From contig CM031879.1 of NCBI GenBank assembly GCA_018697195.1, positions 43,931,193 to 43,995,192 of the forward strand: a stretch of DNA of 64,000 bases, written 5' to 3'. The stretch comes from Certhia americana (lineage: Eukaryota; Chordata; Aves; Passeriformes; Certhiidae). A program made the translations under genes and the position numbers. Below the pieces are notes generated by a model, which was given only the letters and a program-made list of their open reading frames with translations, made no database searches and was not told where the DNA came from. Below are positions 1 through 10,766 of this stretch, piece after piece (the stretch's first letter is position 1; the number at the start of each line of letters is the position of its first letter).

Positions 1-652
1 CAGACCGTGATCAGGACTTATTACATGTGATTACCTGACCGGAAACCCGGGGTGATACCGAGGACTTCTTAAACTACTCTTAAAAAAAGGCAATCTGAAT
101 AGGGGTTGGGCTTTAGCTTAAACATCTCTTGCACCCTGACGCTTTTCACGATTCGGCTGTGTTGCGCCAGAGCACGGGTCAAGGCCAGCCACAGTAACTC
201 GCGTTCGAGGTCGGTTTCTGGGTTGACATTGCGCGGGGCAAGGCTGCGGGAGGCACGTGGCGCAGTTGGCAGCGGCCCAGCCGGGGCGGCGAATACAGAA
301 GGAGCACGGAGAGGTTTCGCTTGTCGGGGGTCGCCACACGCCCCGAGAGCCGGCGCAGCCAGGGGGGGACGCAAACCGGGCGCTGAGGCCGGGGCCCGCA
401 GCACGGGTCAGCCACCGGGGCGATGAGGCCGGGCGCGGCCGGGGCGCAGGCGCGGCCCAGGGTGCGGCGGCCGCGCGTGCGCGGCGGTTGGCGTGGCGCC
501 TAGCCATCGCGGCGCGGGTGGCGGTGGTTGCGCGGCGGCCCCGCCCCGGCGCGGCGAAGGACAAGGTGACGTCGCGGGGGCCGCGGTTCATCAGCCTCTG
601 CCGCAGCGCTCCCATCTTGTGAGGTGGTCGGGGGGGGCGCGGGCCCGCCCGA

Positions 653-668
653 CCCCCCCCCCCCCCCC
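653..668. repeat. poly-C run of 16
   Basis: Sixteen consecutive C lie between the putative noncoding exon and the first coding exon of SLC25A3. A run of G (630-637) sits just upstream. Such runs can form G-quadruplex or i-motif structures and are prone to sequencing length errors. Confidence 0.95.
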
Positions 669-803
669 GGGCCGGGCACCGGCTCAGCCTCGGTCGGCAG
701 GGCCGCTGGCGCCCGGTGGTGCGGGGCGGGGCTCGGCGGCGGCTCCGTGGCGGGGTTTTCCTGTCCTACGTCGCTCTGCTCTTCTCGCCCGCCTCAGGTC
801 GCC

Positions 804-954
804 ATGTTCTCGTCCATCGCGCCGCTGGCGCGGCACAACCCCTTCTACGCGCCGCACTTCCAGCTGGTGCAGGACGGCGTGAGAAAGCGCCCAGCGGAGC
901 CCGCGGAGGCCCCCGCCACGCGGCGGGGCCTGGCGGCCGCGTCCGCCGATGAAG
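804..954 (+). CDS. SLC25A3: SLC25A3 first coding exon (N-terminal targeting region)
   Basis: Encodes residues 1-50 and the first base of codon 51, starting [14 protein letters not shown], like the mammalian start. The ATG has purine context (gtcgccATG). The donor is gaag/gtgaga. The middle of the exon is rich in Ala, Pro and Arg and differs most from mammals, as expected for a presequence. Confidence 0.93.
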
Positions 955-3900
955 GTGAGAGCGGGACGGAGGGGCCGCGGCGGGAGCGGGGCCCGTGGGC
1001 GGGCGGTGCCTGCGCTGCCCCCGCCAGAGCGGGCCCGTGCCCGCCAGGGCGGCACAGGGTGTGTGAGCGCCCAGCGGGGCTCGGCCCGGCCGGGAGGGGC
1101 CGGCGCTGGGCCTACGCGCCCGCTTGGAGGACGAAGAAGGGCACGGGCGGGGGAGGCGCTGGCAGTGCTTCCGCTCTGCCGGCGGCGTGTGCTGAGGAGC
1201 AGAAGGGATCCGTGCTTGCCGGCAAAGGACACGGAAAGGTTCTAGTAAAGAGTAATCACTGACACCCCCATGGATTCTGTCTTGGGGAGCAGGGAGTGAT
1301 TTTTCTGACTCTGCATGTCCCGCAGCCTTGGGCTCTGAGGTTGTAGGCCCGTACTTCTTGCATCGGTGGAGAAAAGCAGTGGCTCTGTGGATTCGATAGA
1401 CAATCCTTCCCATCCGTTTTCCCTTTTTCTTTGTTTTTTTTCGTCACCAATTAATTCATAGTTGGGTACCTGAACATCTAGATACATTAGGAGCGTTTGC
1501 TGCTGTTCTTTTTTAATTTTTTTTTTTTTCTTTACTAATAGTGGGGTGTACACCAGAGAACTTGCTATTTAAGATACAGGGATGCACTTACAGAGTTAAG
1601 TTTCCCAGTCAATTTGTTGACTTCTGAAGGTCAGATCTTGATGATTCTTGCAGTACCGTAGAATGGGTAAGGGTGGAGAGGACCACAGTGAGTCATCATC
1701 ATTGTTATAGGTCCAACTTCCCTTCTGAAGCACGGTCATCCTAGAGCAGATTGCACAGGATTGTGTCCAGATTCTTGAATATCTTCAGGGAGGGAGACTC
1801 CACAGCCTTTTTGGGCAGCCTGTTTCAGTGTGTGGTCACCACAGTAAAGAAGTTCTTCTTTATATTCATATAAAAATTCCTGTGCATCAGTTTCTGCCCA
1901 GTGCCTCTTGTCCTGTTGCTTGGCACCACTGAGAAGAGCCTGTATCCATTGTCTTGACACCCTCTCATCAATACTTACAGATGATGAGGTTCCCATTCAG
2001 TAGTCCTTTCTTGAGGCTGAACAGACTCAGCTCCTTCAGCCTTTTTTCATAAATGAGGTGTTCCAGTGTCCTTATCATCTTTGTAGGCCTCCTCTGGACC
2101 TGCTCCAGGAGCTCCATGTCTGTCTTCTGCTGAGGGGCCCAGAACTGGGCCCAGCACTCCAAATGTAGCCTCACTTGGGCTGAGTAAAGGGACAGGATCA
2201 CCCTCAAGCTGCTGGCAGTGCTCTTCCTAATGCATTACAGGATACCCCTTTGGAGTGGCCTTCCTTGGCTGTCCAGCAGCACCCCCACCTCCTTCCCTGC
2301 AGAGCTGCTTTCCAGCAGGTTGGCCCACAGCATGTTCTGGTCTGTAGGGCTGTTCCTCCCCAAGTACAGCACTCTACATTTGCCTTTGTTGAACTTAATC
2401 CAGTTCCTCTCTGCACACCTCTCCAACCTGTTGAGGTCCATCTGAAGGAATGCACAGTAGTAGGGATGGATATTAAAATTCTAATTCTTTTAAGCTGTCA
2501 ATAACTTAAAAGTGTCTTACTTAAAAAAAAGAAGGAAGAATTACTTTCAGCAAACTGCCTCTTCTGAAGAACCATGATTAAGGAAGTATTTTAGTGGACT
2601 TGCATGAACATTCATATAATACATGAAAGAGAGATAGGTTAAGTTTTACGAAGTTTTCAAGAAATTATTTGTGGCTTTCAGTGTAGTAATCCTGCTGCCA
2701 GCTAACTAAAGCCCTAAATCACTCTTTGGTATGCTAAATATATTCAGTAGGTGCACTTGTTTCTTTAAAGCATTATGCTTAATCTTCATCCTGTTTGTTG
2801 GCAGTTGTGGTCAAAGGTGGCCAGAATTTTTCAGTCTTTATAATTTTTCTGCTGAGTTCATTATTTCATGTACCAGTTGGTTCTCTGGCTTTTGTGTTAA
2901 GAACACAACACGTTGCAGATGATATCTGAACTTGCACAAGGTCACACAAAGTCAGTACAAACCACACGACCTTCTGAGATCAGCCCAGGACGTCAACCAC
3001 AACAGAGCTCAGAGACCAAGGATTTTATGACAGGCTCATGGAATTTGTCCTTGTTAACGTGTCAGGTTGGAAGCAGAGATATGAAATAGTTATGATGTAG
3101 CTGTCTCAACAGAGTAGATACATTTTTATGCCAATAGGTTTATATACCTTAAGGGTGTTTGTCTTAAATCAGTACCTGGCTATGTTAGAATGACTTTCTT
3201 GTCCTCTGTGTTGCATGTTTGGCTGGTTCTCTTCTCAAGTTACAGTTTTTAGAAAATTTGACTCTACTTCTGAAATAGAAAGTCCAAGATCATCTGTGGC
3301 TTTATTTTCCTAATACTACTGTACCACTACAAACCTTCTAAAGAGCTCAAGCCTAATTGATACTGGCTTTCTTAATTACTGTACTTGAACACTAGGCTGA
3401 CAGGTCAGTCTGAATAGCACTGTAATACAGCACATACATAGAAGTCTGCTTTTGGCAGCACAAAGGCCTGTCCCTGTCAGTTAAGCATTATGACTTCTAA
3501 ATTACTGTCAAAAGGGCAGTGTGAACAAACAGTTCTGAGATTGGGGCAGCATGGGAGGTGCTGCAGGGCTGTGGTGCTGTTGGCCAAAGACACAGCTAGA
3601 CAGAGCTGCTCCAAACAGACCTAGAGTCTGTTCTCTGATTGCACCTGCCTGATCTGTGTGTTTCACCAGCCATTCTGGAAAGTTGTAAACAGACTGTTTC
3701 TGCTGTCTGCAAATCTGCTAGCCATAGCCAAGCTATTTTGGAGCTATGTGTAAGTTTCAGACCAGCATATTTGCAGCCTTTAGCAGTGTCTCAATTAAAA
3801 ATAAGTTATTCTGATAACTGATTTCTAGCTTTTAACTTAGGTTCACTATGGCATCTGCGATTTGATAGTTATTGTTTTAAATAAAGAAAAAAATACTTCT

Positions 3901-6900
3901 TTTTTATTGTTTGGGTAATTTTTAAAAGTAAGGTGAGAAGTGTAAGTATAAAACGTAATGTAAAATCTGGAACATTTGTGGGAAGGAGTTCCTTTAAAAG
4001 TTAGCAAAGTTATCAGCTGGATAAGCCTGCTGGTGTTATCTGCTGCTTTGCTGGTGCTGTTGAACATCAGTGTCAGTTTCTGTTGATGTTCATACAGGAA
4101 TTCAGAACTAGAAAGATGGCAAAGAAGCTCTGCCTAAGGGTAGGGTTTTGATGTCTTTTAGTTTTCATTAGTGTTCTTACTAAGTTGTAGCACTTTAATG
4201 TCTATTCCATTGTATTGAAGTGACACCAGTAAATTTAGTAGCAAAAGCTTATCTTTGTATCTTGGAGAATATTTTTTTACATAGTGTATTATTTTCTGTA
4301 TGCCTATTCAGTGTATTAGTTTTGCTTTTATTTTTTAAATATTGAGCATAGTAGCAGAATTGTGCTGTTACTTTATGCTTATTTTGTACTGTTCATTGTA
4401 AATTTGAGTGTTTTTTATTTGCACTCACTCATAGCCTCTGTAGCTTCTTCAAAAATGAAAGAAGAAAATGGATTCTGTTTTTTCCAGCTCCAGTAACTTC
4501 GCTGTACAGGAATATGTGAAAATTAGTAACTTGGTTTAAGATTGGATGTTTTTATACACAGTATATACACTGTATAGAGCATTGTGCTTATGAATTATCC
4601 CTTGATGAAATGTGACCTGAAAGATTCTTTAATGAACCTTGTGTATGAGCATTCAATGGGATGATAAATAGCAATCTGCAGCTTCATTGAACAAGCTGTA
4701 TACGTTTGAGATTCTGTATTTGAAGGACAATTTACTAAAAATCTATGTAAATAACATGAGAAATACCTTAAAATATATCTGCATATATTTCCAACAGCAG
4801 TATTGTAGATCATTATAGTCTCTGCTTACATACAGAAGTTAAGCTGTCATAGAGTATTTAGTGAAAGAAGCTTTGAGTACTAGAGGAATACTATTCCTTC
4901 ATTCCTGGATATAAGAAATTGTTGGACATTGCAACTTTTAGTCATAGTTTCTGCCAGTAACTTCCAGGATTAATTTCTATGGTTTTAGTGTGCAGTGAGC
5001 TAAAACTTAGTGTTTCTTCTTTGCTTATTTAAATGAAGGAATTCAATTTGGAAGGCTTAGAATCAAATATTGTCAGTCCAAAATGTTTTAATTTAAAGCA
5101 AATGAATTATTTTTCATTATAACACTATATTCAAATAATACAGCATGGGAGATTATTTCAGTTTAATACTTTTGAGGAAGTAGCACTTTGTTTTTTTCTG
5201 ATCATTGTTGCCATTTATGATTGATCATCTATATGTAATTTTTTCCCAATTAACTAGAATACAGCTGTGCCTATGGCTCAAACAGATTCTTTGTGCTTTG
5301 TGGCCTTGGTGGGATTATTAGCTGTGGAACAACACATACGGCATTGGTTCCTCTAGACCTGATTAAATGCAGAATGCAGGTTTGTTCTGCATGTTGGTAT
5401 GTGATGACAGAGCATGTTTAGTGTGATATATTTAATTACTAATAAACTGGAGGCATAAACTATACCCTGGACATCAGTGTCCAACAGTGCATGGAGTTTA
5501 TATAAAAGCATGGTGTGTCTTTATTTTTTGCTGCAGAATACAGTTGTGAATATGGCTCGCTCAAGTTTTATGCTCTCTGTGGCGTTGGTGGGGTCCTAAG
5601 TTGTGGCCTGACACACACTGGTGTCGTACCTCTGGATTTAGTGAAATGTCGTATGCAGGTTTGTATAAACTTAAACATTTCTTGAACTTCTGTTTTCTAT
5701 CTAGCCAGCATATTAAGAGTTGGCAGTAGGGGTATGCAGTCTTTTGTGGATGAAAAGAATCAAGTAAACTTGAATGCTGCTTTATCAAATCTACTGCTGT
5801 AAGACTAGCAAAATGCCACTTTCAAGAGAAGTAAAGGTATTATGGATAATCTGGACACATTATTTTTGACAGCATTTAGGGCATGTTTAACTGACTATTT
5901 GCTAAAAGGCACTCACCACGGTGTTACTCTGCTCCCTGGTTGGCTGTTCAGTGCTATTCCAGTGCTTTTGGAGTAAGGAAATAGTATCTTTTGGATCTGC
6001 ATTTTTTAGCCCAGAGTGACATGCATGTGTAATTTGATCCATTAACATCGTGGATATCAATGCATGGCTTATGGATTGGATATTTTCTGATGATGCCACT
6101 TTGAGGAGAGTGGCTAAAACTTGATTTGGTATCAGGATGGCCATCAATACTTGCAACTGCTTTCCTTAAAGTGGTTTTTGATTAACCTCAGAGGAGCATT
6201 GTTGCATTGCACTTATCACGCATTAAAGTCATTTTGTGAACCCCTGTGGATGGAAACATAGTAATGGATTTATTCAGGCAAATCTGCAAGAATGAAGCAA
6301 ATTAAAGCACACTTGTAAATTTCTGGAAATATAGTAGTTAATGATTTCCCTGCTGCATAGGCTGACACTGATTATCAAAATGGCCATTTTGTAATTATAG
6401 AACTCCTGAAATTAGGAGGGTGCTATGAATTAGTCAGACCTGCTTGTCACACTAGGATAGCATGTGGTATTCTTCAAAATTGTGTTCTTCTGAATGAGCT
6501 TTATTTAACAATGTTTACCAGAAAGACTTTCACATTCTTGAGAGCACCTGAAAATTCTGGTCTCAAACTAGGAAATCTGTAACACATCAGACATGCTCCA
6601 TGTGGGCTACCAGTTCCAGTTTATTACATGGTAAGGGTGCTGATACTCCCCTCTCCAGCACTTAGAGGGAGGGGGGTTCCATGTGGATTCCAGGTGTGGT
6701 ACTGTAAAACCTGTCAGCATTTATCTCTTTACAGATCCAATACAGAGCATGTTACTAATCCTTCCTAAGTTCTCCAGGAAGAAACCTGTTGCCTGCCCTC
6801 TCATGTCCTCTTAAGAAGAGGTCACCTTTGTCATGGTTTAACTGAAACCAGGACACCTATTAAACACCTAATAACTAAGCATAGTTCTGACTTAAATGTA

Positions 6901-9900
6901 GTCTCATTTTACAGTGCCCAATTAAATATTCAGTTTTCTAAAATTATGTCTGTTTCTTGAAATTGACATATTTAGGCGAACTAGATCTCAAGTATGTTGT
7001 TCCTAGACTGCAAGACAGGATAGCAGTCAGTGCAGGTTGGTATGCACATCCCATAGCTCTTTCTGAAAGCTTTCAAATTGGGCATCCAGTTTGATATTTT
7101 CCTTCTTATCTAAGGAACAGTGGTATGTGACTTAATTACCTGTTGAAAAATTTCTGCTAAATTACTTCCTTTCACTTGAAACAAAATTATTCAAGTCAGT
7201 CTGTGTTTAATTTCTGATAAGTTAATAAAATCTCACTCAAAAATGGGCAGAAAACAATTTGTGTGTAGCCTTTATTACCAAGTCAAAGTACAAGTGTGGA
7301 AGTTTTTGAGTACTCTTTGATCTGCTTTGCTCCATGTGTCTTAGTCTGACTACGTGGAGAGATCACATAGGAGAAAACCTCTGATTAGTAATCATGTGAA
7401 TCATTAGGTTTCTGGCAACACTTGAGTGTACATAGGCATAGTGTGTAAAGTAGGTGAGATTGCTGACAGAAAAACCCATTAAATTTTTAAAAAATCTGAT
7501 CTATACATAGTTGCACCAATGCACCACTGTGCATTGACAGTGTTAGAACAGTGATTTCAGTAAATCTTTTCATTACAGTTGCATTGTTAATTTGGAGAAC
7601 TAAAGTGAAACAAAATTCAGTTTGGTGGTTTCTTAGTATTGAGGGACATTCTGGCTGTAAAGTGAGGGTTTGAAATTAGCCAGGTAACCATTATGATTAC
7701 ATTAGTGTTACTTTGTGGTGAGTACATCATCTGTCCAGGGAATTATAGGAAGCTGTCTGTTTGAGGAATAGAAAAATTAAAAATTTTGGATGGGAGTGTG
7801 AGAAGGAAAATAGTAAGCTATATCAAACATGTACCTGTCTATTCTGTTTAGGTCGACCCACAAAAATACAAGAGCATCTTCAATGGATTTTCAGTGACAA
7901 TCAATGAAGATGGAGTTCGTGGCTTGGCTAAGGGATGGGCTCCAACCTTTATTGGCTATTCCATGCAAGGGCTTTGTAAATTTGGTTTCTATGAAGTTTT
8001 TAAAATCCTGTATGGCAACATGCTGGGAGAGGTAAGCCTTAAATATTTTATGTAAAGCTATATGTCTGTAGCATATTAGTGATAAGGAGTAATCACAAAA
8101 GCATGATAATAAAAATGTGTGTTTAAATTCCTTTCAGGAAAATGCCTATTTGTGGCGTACTTCGCTATATTTAGCTGCATCTGCCAGTGCAGAGTTTTTT
8201 GCTGACATTGCTCTGGCTCCAATGGAAGCTGCTAAAGTTCGTATTCAGACACAGCCTGGATATGCTAACACTCTACGGCAGGCTTTACCCAAAATGTTTG
8301 CAGAAGAAGGCATCTGGGCGTAAGCATCCCTTCATTTTAATTGAAGTTCTTGATTTTCAGTACATTTTCTTAATGAAGAACTGGTGCTATAACTAATTCT
8401 GTGCTTAGCTTATAATACTTTTTGATCTTTGTATTTCAAGATAAGAACTTAACATACTTCAGGGAATCTGTGCTGAGCTGGCTATTAATTCCACATGCTC
8501 CTTAGATCCATCTTTGTGAGTATCTTTGTGCTGAGTTCTGCTGGATAACTTCAGTTTCTAGCAGTTCCAGTCAGAGATAGTCAGCAACTTTCTGGTTGTA
8601 CAGTCAAAGATGCTTGAGTCATTGGCATGTGAGAGTAATACAACTGCATGTTAGCTTTCTGTTCTGATAGAAGTGGCTGTAGATGTACAGGTCATGTCTC
8701 ACTATCAGGACTTGGCTGGTATGCAGACAACTAGCCTTACTGCACTGGTAGTATCAGTACTACATTGCTGCAGTGCATTGTAATCTGAAAAGTGACTAAA
8801 GAAACTGCTGTGCAGCCTGGGGATCAGAAAAATTTCAATTTGTGTTGCTGTTAGAAGGCAGTACTCAGGAATTAATACAACTCAAATTTCTGTAGGTTTT
8901 GACAGCATTACAGGGTCAGTATATAGAAGGTGTGAAGCAGCAATAAATAAGCTAATTTATTTCATGTTAGAAATATACTTTAAATACTGAAGAAAATGAA
9001 ACTAAGATTGTCTCTTCTCTGGTTAAGTTTCTATAAAGGTGTTGCTCCACTATGGATGAGACAGATTCCATACACAATGATGAAATTTGCCTGCTTTGAA
9101 CGTACTGTTGAAGCTCTCTACAAGTATGTTGTTCCCAAGCCACGAAATGAATGTACAAAAGGAGAACAGCTGGTAGTCACATTTGTTGCAGGCTATATCG
9201 GTAAGGAATCTATAAGTCCTACACTTCATTAATGGATTACTGTAAATCTAGAGACCTGTTGCTTTTCAGGGTATTAAGCAGTTGTCACTAACATGGGAGA
9301 ACTTCCTTGCAACTTTAAAATGCGCAGTGGAAATACTTATAATCAATCTGTTAGGGGAAAATCGTTCTGTAATAGGACACTGCTCTTAACTGCTTCTGTA
9401 TGTTACCAATATTGATGGCCAGATTTAAAAACTGCAGCTGATTTAAGTGAAAACTTGCATCTTTTTCAGTCTTGTGAATCTTTGGATGGAAGGGAGATTT
9501 TCAGTATCCAAAGATTCAGAAGTTGTTTTCTGGTTGTTTTGTTCAGAAGTTTCAGCTGGTTGTACTTTGTGTACACAGTGGTGGTACAGCTAAAACACCA
9601 CAGAACTAATGTCAAATTATTCTTTCAGCTGGTGTGTTCTGTGCAATTGTTTCCCATCCTGCTGACTCTGTGGTGTCTGTGTTGAACAAAGAAAAGGGCA
9701 GCTCAGCTTCACAGGTTCTTATGAGGCTTGGATTCAAAGGTACATTCTTACTTTCATGTATTTTGAATCAAGTGTTTCTGGTGTTTTGGGGAGGATTTCT
9801 TTTCGTCATGCCATTTTATGCTGCTCATGCTTTATGGTTTGCTCTCCAGGTGTATGGAAAGGTCTGTTTGCTCGTATCATTATGATTGGTACCCTGACTG

Positions 9901-10010
9901 CACTACAGTGGTTCATCTACGATTCTGTCAAGGTTTATTTCAGACTTCCTCGCCCACCTCCACCTGAAATGCCAGAATCTCTGAAGAAGAAGCTTGGTCT
10001 AACTGAATAG
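804..10010 (+). CDS. SLC25A3: SLC25A3, mitochondrial phosphate carrier (whole gene, coding span)
   Basis: SLC25A3 imports inorganic phosphate with a proton (or in exchange for hydroxide) across the inner mitochondrial membrane, for ATP synthesis. Seven coding exons are used per transcript: 804-954, one of 5258-5379 or 5537-5658, 7852-8031, 8138-8319, 9028-9200, 9629-9739 and 9850-10010. Joined, they give 1,080 nt and 359 residues, against about 361-362 in human. The three SLC25 repeats carry PLDLxK at about 82-87, PMEAAK at about 179-184 and a degenerate HPADSV at about 279-284; the degenerate third motif is usual for this carrier. The first 45-50 residues are the probable cleaved targeting region. 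All introns are GT/AG. The C-terminus ends KKKLGLTE, close to the mammalian end. Identification rests on near-identity to the remembered mammalian protein across every exon. Confidence 0.97.
1656..2452 (-). mobile_element. CR1 LINE fragment, reverse-transcriptase 3' part plus 3' UTR
   Basis: Read on the minus strand, 2235-2441 encodes a broken RT segment with [19 protein letters not shown]. 1968-2207 encodes [20 protein letters not shown], a typical CR1 RT C-terminal end. The element ends at about 1,656 with the reversed CR1 3' tail. It is 5'-truncated, frameshifted and not functional. It lies in SLC25A3 intron 1. Confidence 0.93.
2453..5257. other. SLC25A3 intron 1 remainder, no gene seen
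   Basis: AT-rich unique DNA without a recognisable coding exon, RNA gene or transposon. 3540-3620 is locally richer in G and C without coding features. Mammalian SLC25A3 hosts a snoRNA in an intron; I could not recognise one here. Confidence 0.6.
5258..5379 (+). CDS. SLC25A3: SLC25A3 mutually exclusive exon, first copy ([14 protein letters not shown] type)
   Basis: 122 nt encoding the first transmembrane helix and the PLDLIK motif of repeat 1. Residues read [12 protein letters not shown]...[21 protein letters not shown]. The acceptor is taactag and the donor cag/gtttgt. It resembles the mammalian variant with GRFF and [12 protein letters not shown]. Because its length is 3n+2, exactly one of this exon or the next can be used without a frameshift. 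Confidence 0.93.
5537..5658 (+). CDS. SLC25A3: SLC25A3 mutually exclusive exon, second copy ([13 protein letters not shown] type)
   Basis: Also exactly 122 nt and in the same phase, encoding [12 protein letters not shown]...[27 protein letters not shown]. It matches the first copy at 29 of 41 residues, so the pair arose by exon duplication. The acceptor (ctttattttttgctgcag) is stronger than that of the first copy. It resembles the other mammalian variant, with [12 protein letters not shown]. In mammals one of the two forms is enriched in heart and skeletal muscle; I cannot assign the A/B letters from sequence. Confidence 0.93.
5659..7851. other. SLC25A3 intron between the alternative exons and the next constant exon
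   Basis: A 2.2-kb AT-rich intron. No exon, transposon or RNA gene was recognised with confidence. Its acceptor is tctgtttag at 7851. Confidence 0.6.
7852..8031 (+). CDS. SLC25A3: SLC25A3 coding exon, residues 92-151
   Basis: Starts [20 protein letters not shown] and ends [13 protein letters not shown]. It covers the matrix loop and second helix of carrier repeat 1. It is 180 nt, phase 0 at both ends, with donor gag/gtaagc. Confidence 0.96.
8138..8319 (+). CDS. SLC25A3: SLC25A3 coding exon, residues 152-211
   Basis: Encodes [20 protein letters not shown] and the second carrier signature [11 protein letters not shown]. It ends in the codon split after GC, with donor gtaagc. It is nearly identical to the mammalian exon. 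Confidence 0.96.
9028..9200 (+). CDS. SLC25A3: SLC25A3 coding exon, residues 212-269
   Basis: Encodes [20 protein letters not shown], then [20 protein letters not shown] and VTFVAGYI. The acceptor is ggttaag, an unusual purine before AG, but the frame joins exactly. The donor is tcg/gtaagg. Confidence 0.95.
9629..9739 (+). CDS. SLC25A3: SLC25A3 coding exon, residues 270-306
   Basis: Encodes [20 protein letters not shown] with the third, degenerate carrier motif, then [18 protein letters not shown]. The following intron is only 110 bp. Confidence 0.95.
9850..10010 (+). CDS. SLC25A3: SLC25A3 last coding exon, residues 307-359
   Basis: Encodes [20 protein letters not shown], then [20 protein letters not shown] and KKKLGLTE with a TAG stop at 10008-10010. 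The wording is almost that of the mammalian C-terminus. Confidence 0.97.
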
Positions 10011-10173
10011 AAAACTCATGGACTGACTGCTGGCTGTCCCAGTGATGAGTTTCATGAAACTTTTATATATTTGACTATGTAGAAAAAAAACTCTATACAC
10101 TCTCTACAATGTCATTATTGGTTGTGCCCTCATCTCACATGAGGGTTTAAATTCTACCACTGTCATTGCCTGA

Positions 10174-10179
10174 AATAAA
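10174..10179 (+). promoter_or_regulatory. SLC25A3: poly(A) signal AATAAA, probable SLC25A3 3' end
   Basis: AATAAA lies 164 bases after the stop, which suits the short 3' UTR known for this housekeeping gene. A second AATAAA at 10761-10766 could serve a longer 3' UTR. Confidence 0.7.
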
Positions 10180-10766
10180 TGAGAAACAGAATGCTTAGTG
10201 TCTGTTTACTACTGCATATGTAAGCTTCGTTTCATAGTAGCAAATGCCTCAAATACTCTCCTGGCTTCCTCCTCACCCCCCAAAAAAAATTTTTAAAAAA
10301 TGTACCCTGTTCCACATTTCAGAAACTAGAGAAATGTTACTCTTCCACTTAAAATTAGGCTTTTCACTGTTTTCAGAGAAGTGCCAAGAACCTGTCCTTG
10401 CACTTTGAGCCCACTGCTCATTTGCCTTTAACAAGCTGTTATTGTGGAACAGCTGAACTCCTGAATGGCTGAGATGAGACTGGAGTCTGATGGGCATCCT
10501 TGTCATGGTATCAGTGTTCCCCACAGAGATAAAAGGAACTGTATGCAGACTAGAGCTATTTCTGCCTTGGGATGGTCATCCCAACTTACTCCTACTTGAC
10601 TAATTCTGCTTCTGTTGGCTTTGAACCACACCAAAGAGCTCGGCCCTTCTGATTGTCCTGTGGAATTTAACAGTAGTTGCTACCTCTTAACTAAAAAAAA
10701 GCTGATGTTAATAAGGATTTTCAAATATATTTGACTACTAATGGTGTACTTCAGCTTTCCAATAAA

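Larger units (their letters stand above)
170..1200 (+). promoter_or_regulatory. SLC25A3: CpG-island promoter and 5' region of SLC25A3
   Basis: The stretch is very rich in G, C and CpG, unlike the AT-rich DNA after about 1,250. It contains a CRE-like TGACGTCG at 567-574 and CCATCTT at 612-618, the reverse complement of the core YY1 motif; the latter is typical of transcription starts of housekeeping genes. A likely noncoding first exon ends near 623 (gag/gtggtc). It would splice to an acceptor at 796-797 (cctcag), seven bases before the ATG. Mammalian SLC25A3 also has a noncoding first exon. The exact start site is inferred, not seen. Confidence 0.75.

Noticed and set aside
69..1262. Several overlapping open frames on both strands in the SLC25A3 CpG island
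   Set aside because: Pro/Ala/Arg/Gly-rich chance frames. Only 804-954 matches a real exon.
6831..6900. Sequence starting tgtcatggtttaactg, similar to remembered ends of avian endogenous LTRs
   Set aside because: Only one end looks similar. No matching second end, poly(A) signal or target-site duplication was found. A repeat-library search would decide.
5659..7851. Possible intronic H/ACA snoRNA, as hosted by mammalian SLC25A3
   Set aside because: I could not identify H and ACA boxes with a convincing paired structure by eye. A covariance-model search would decide.
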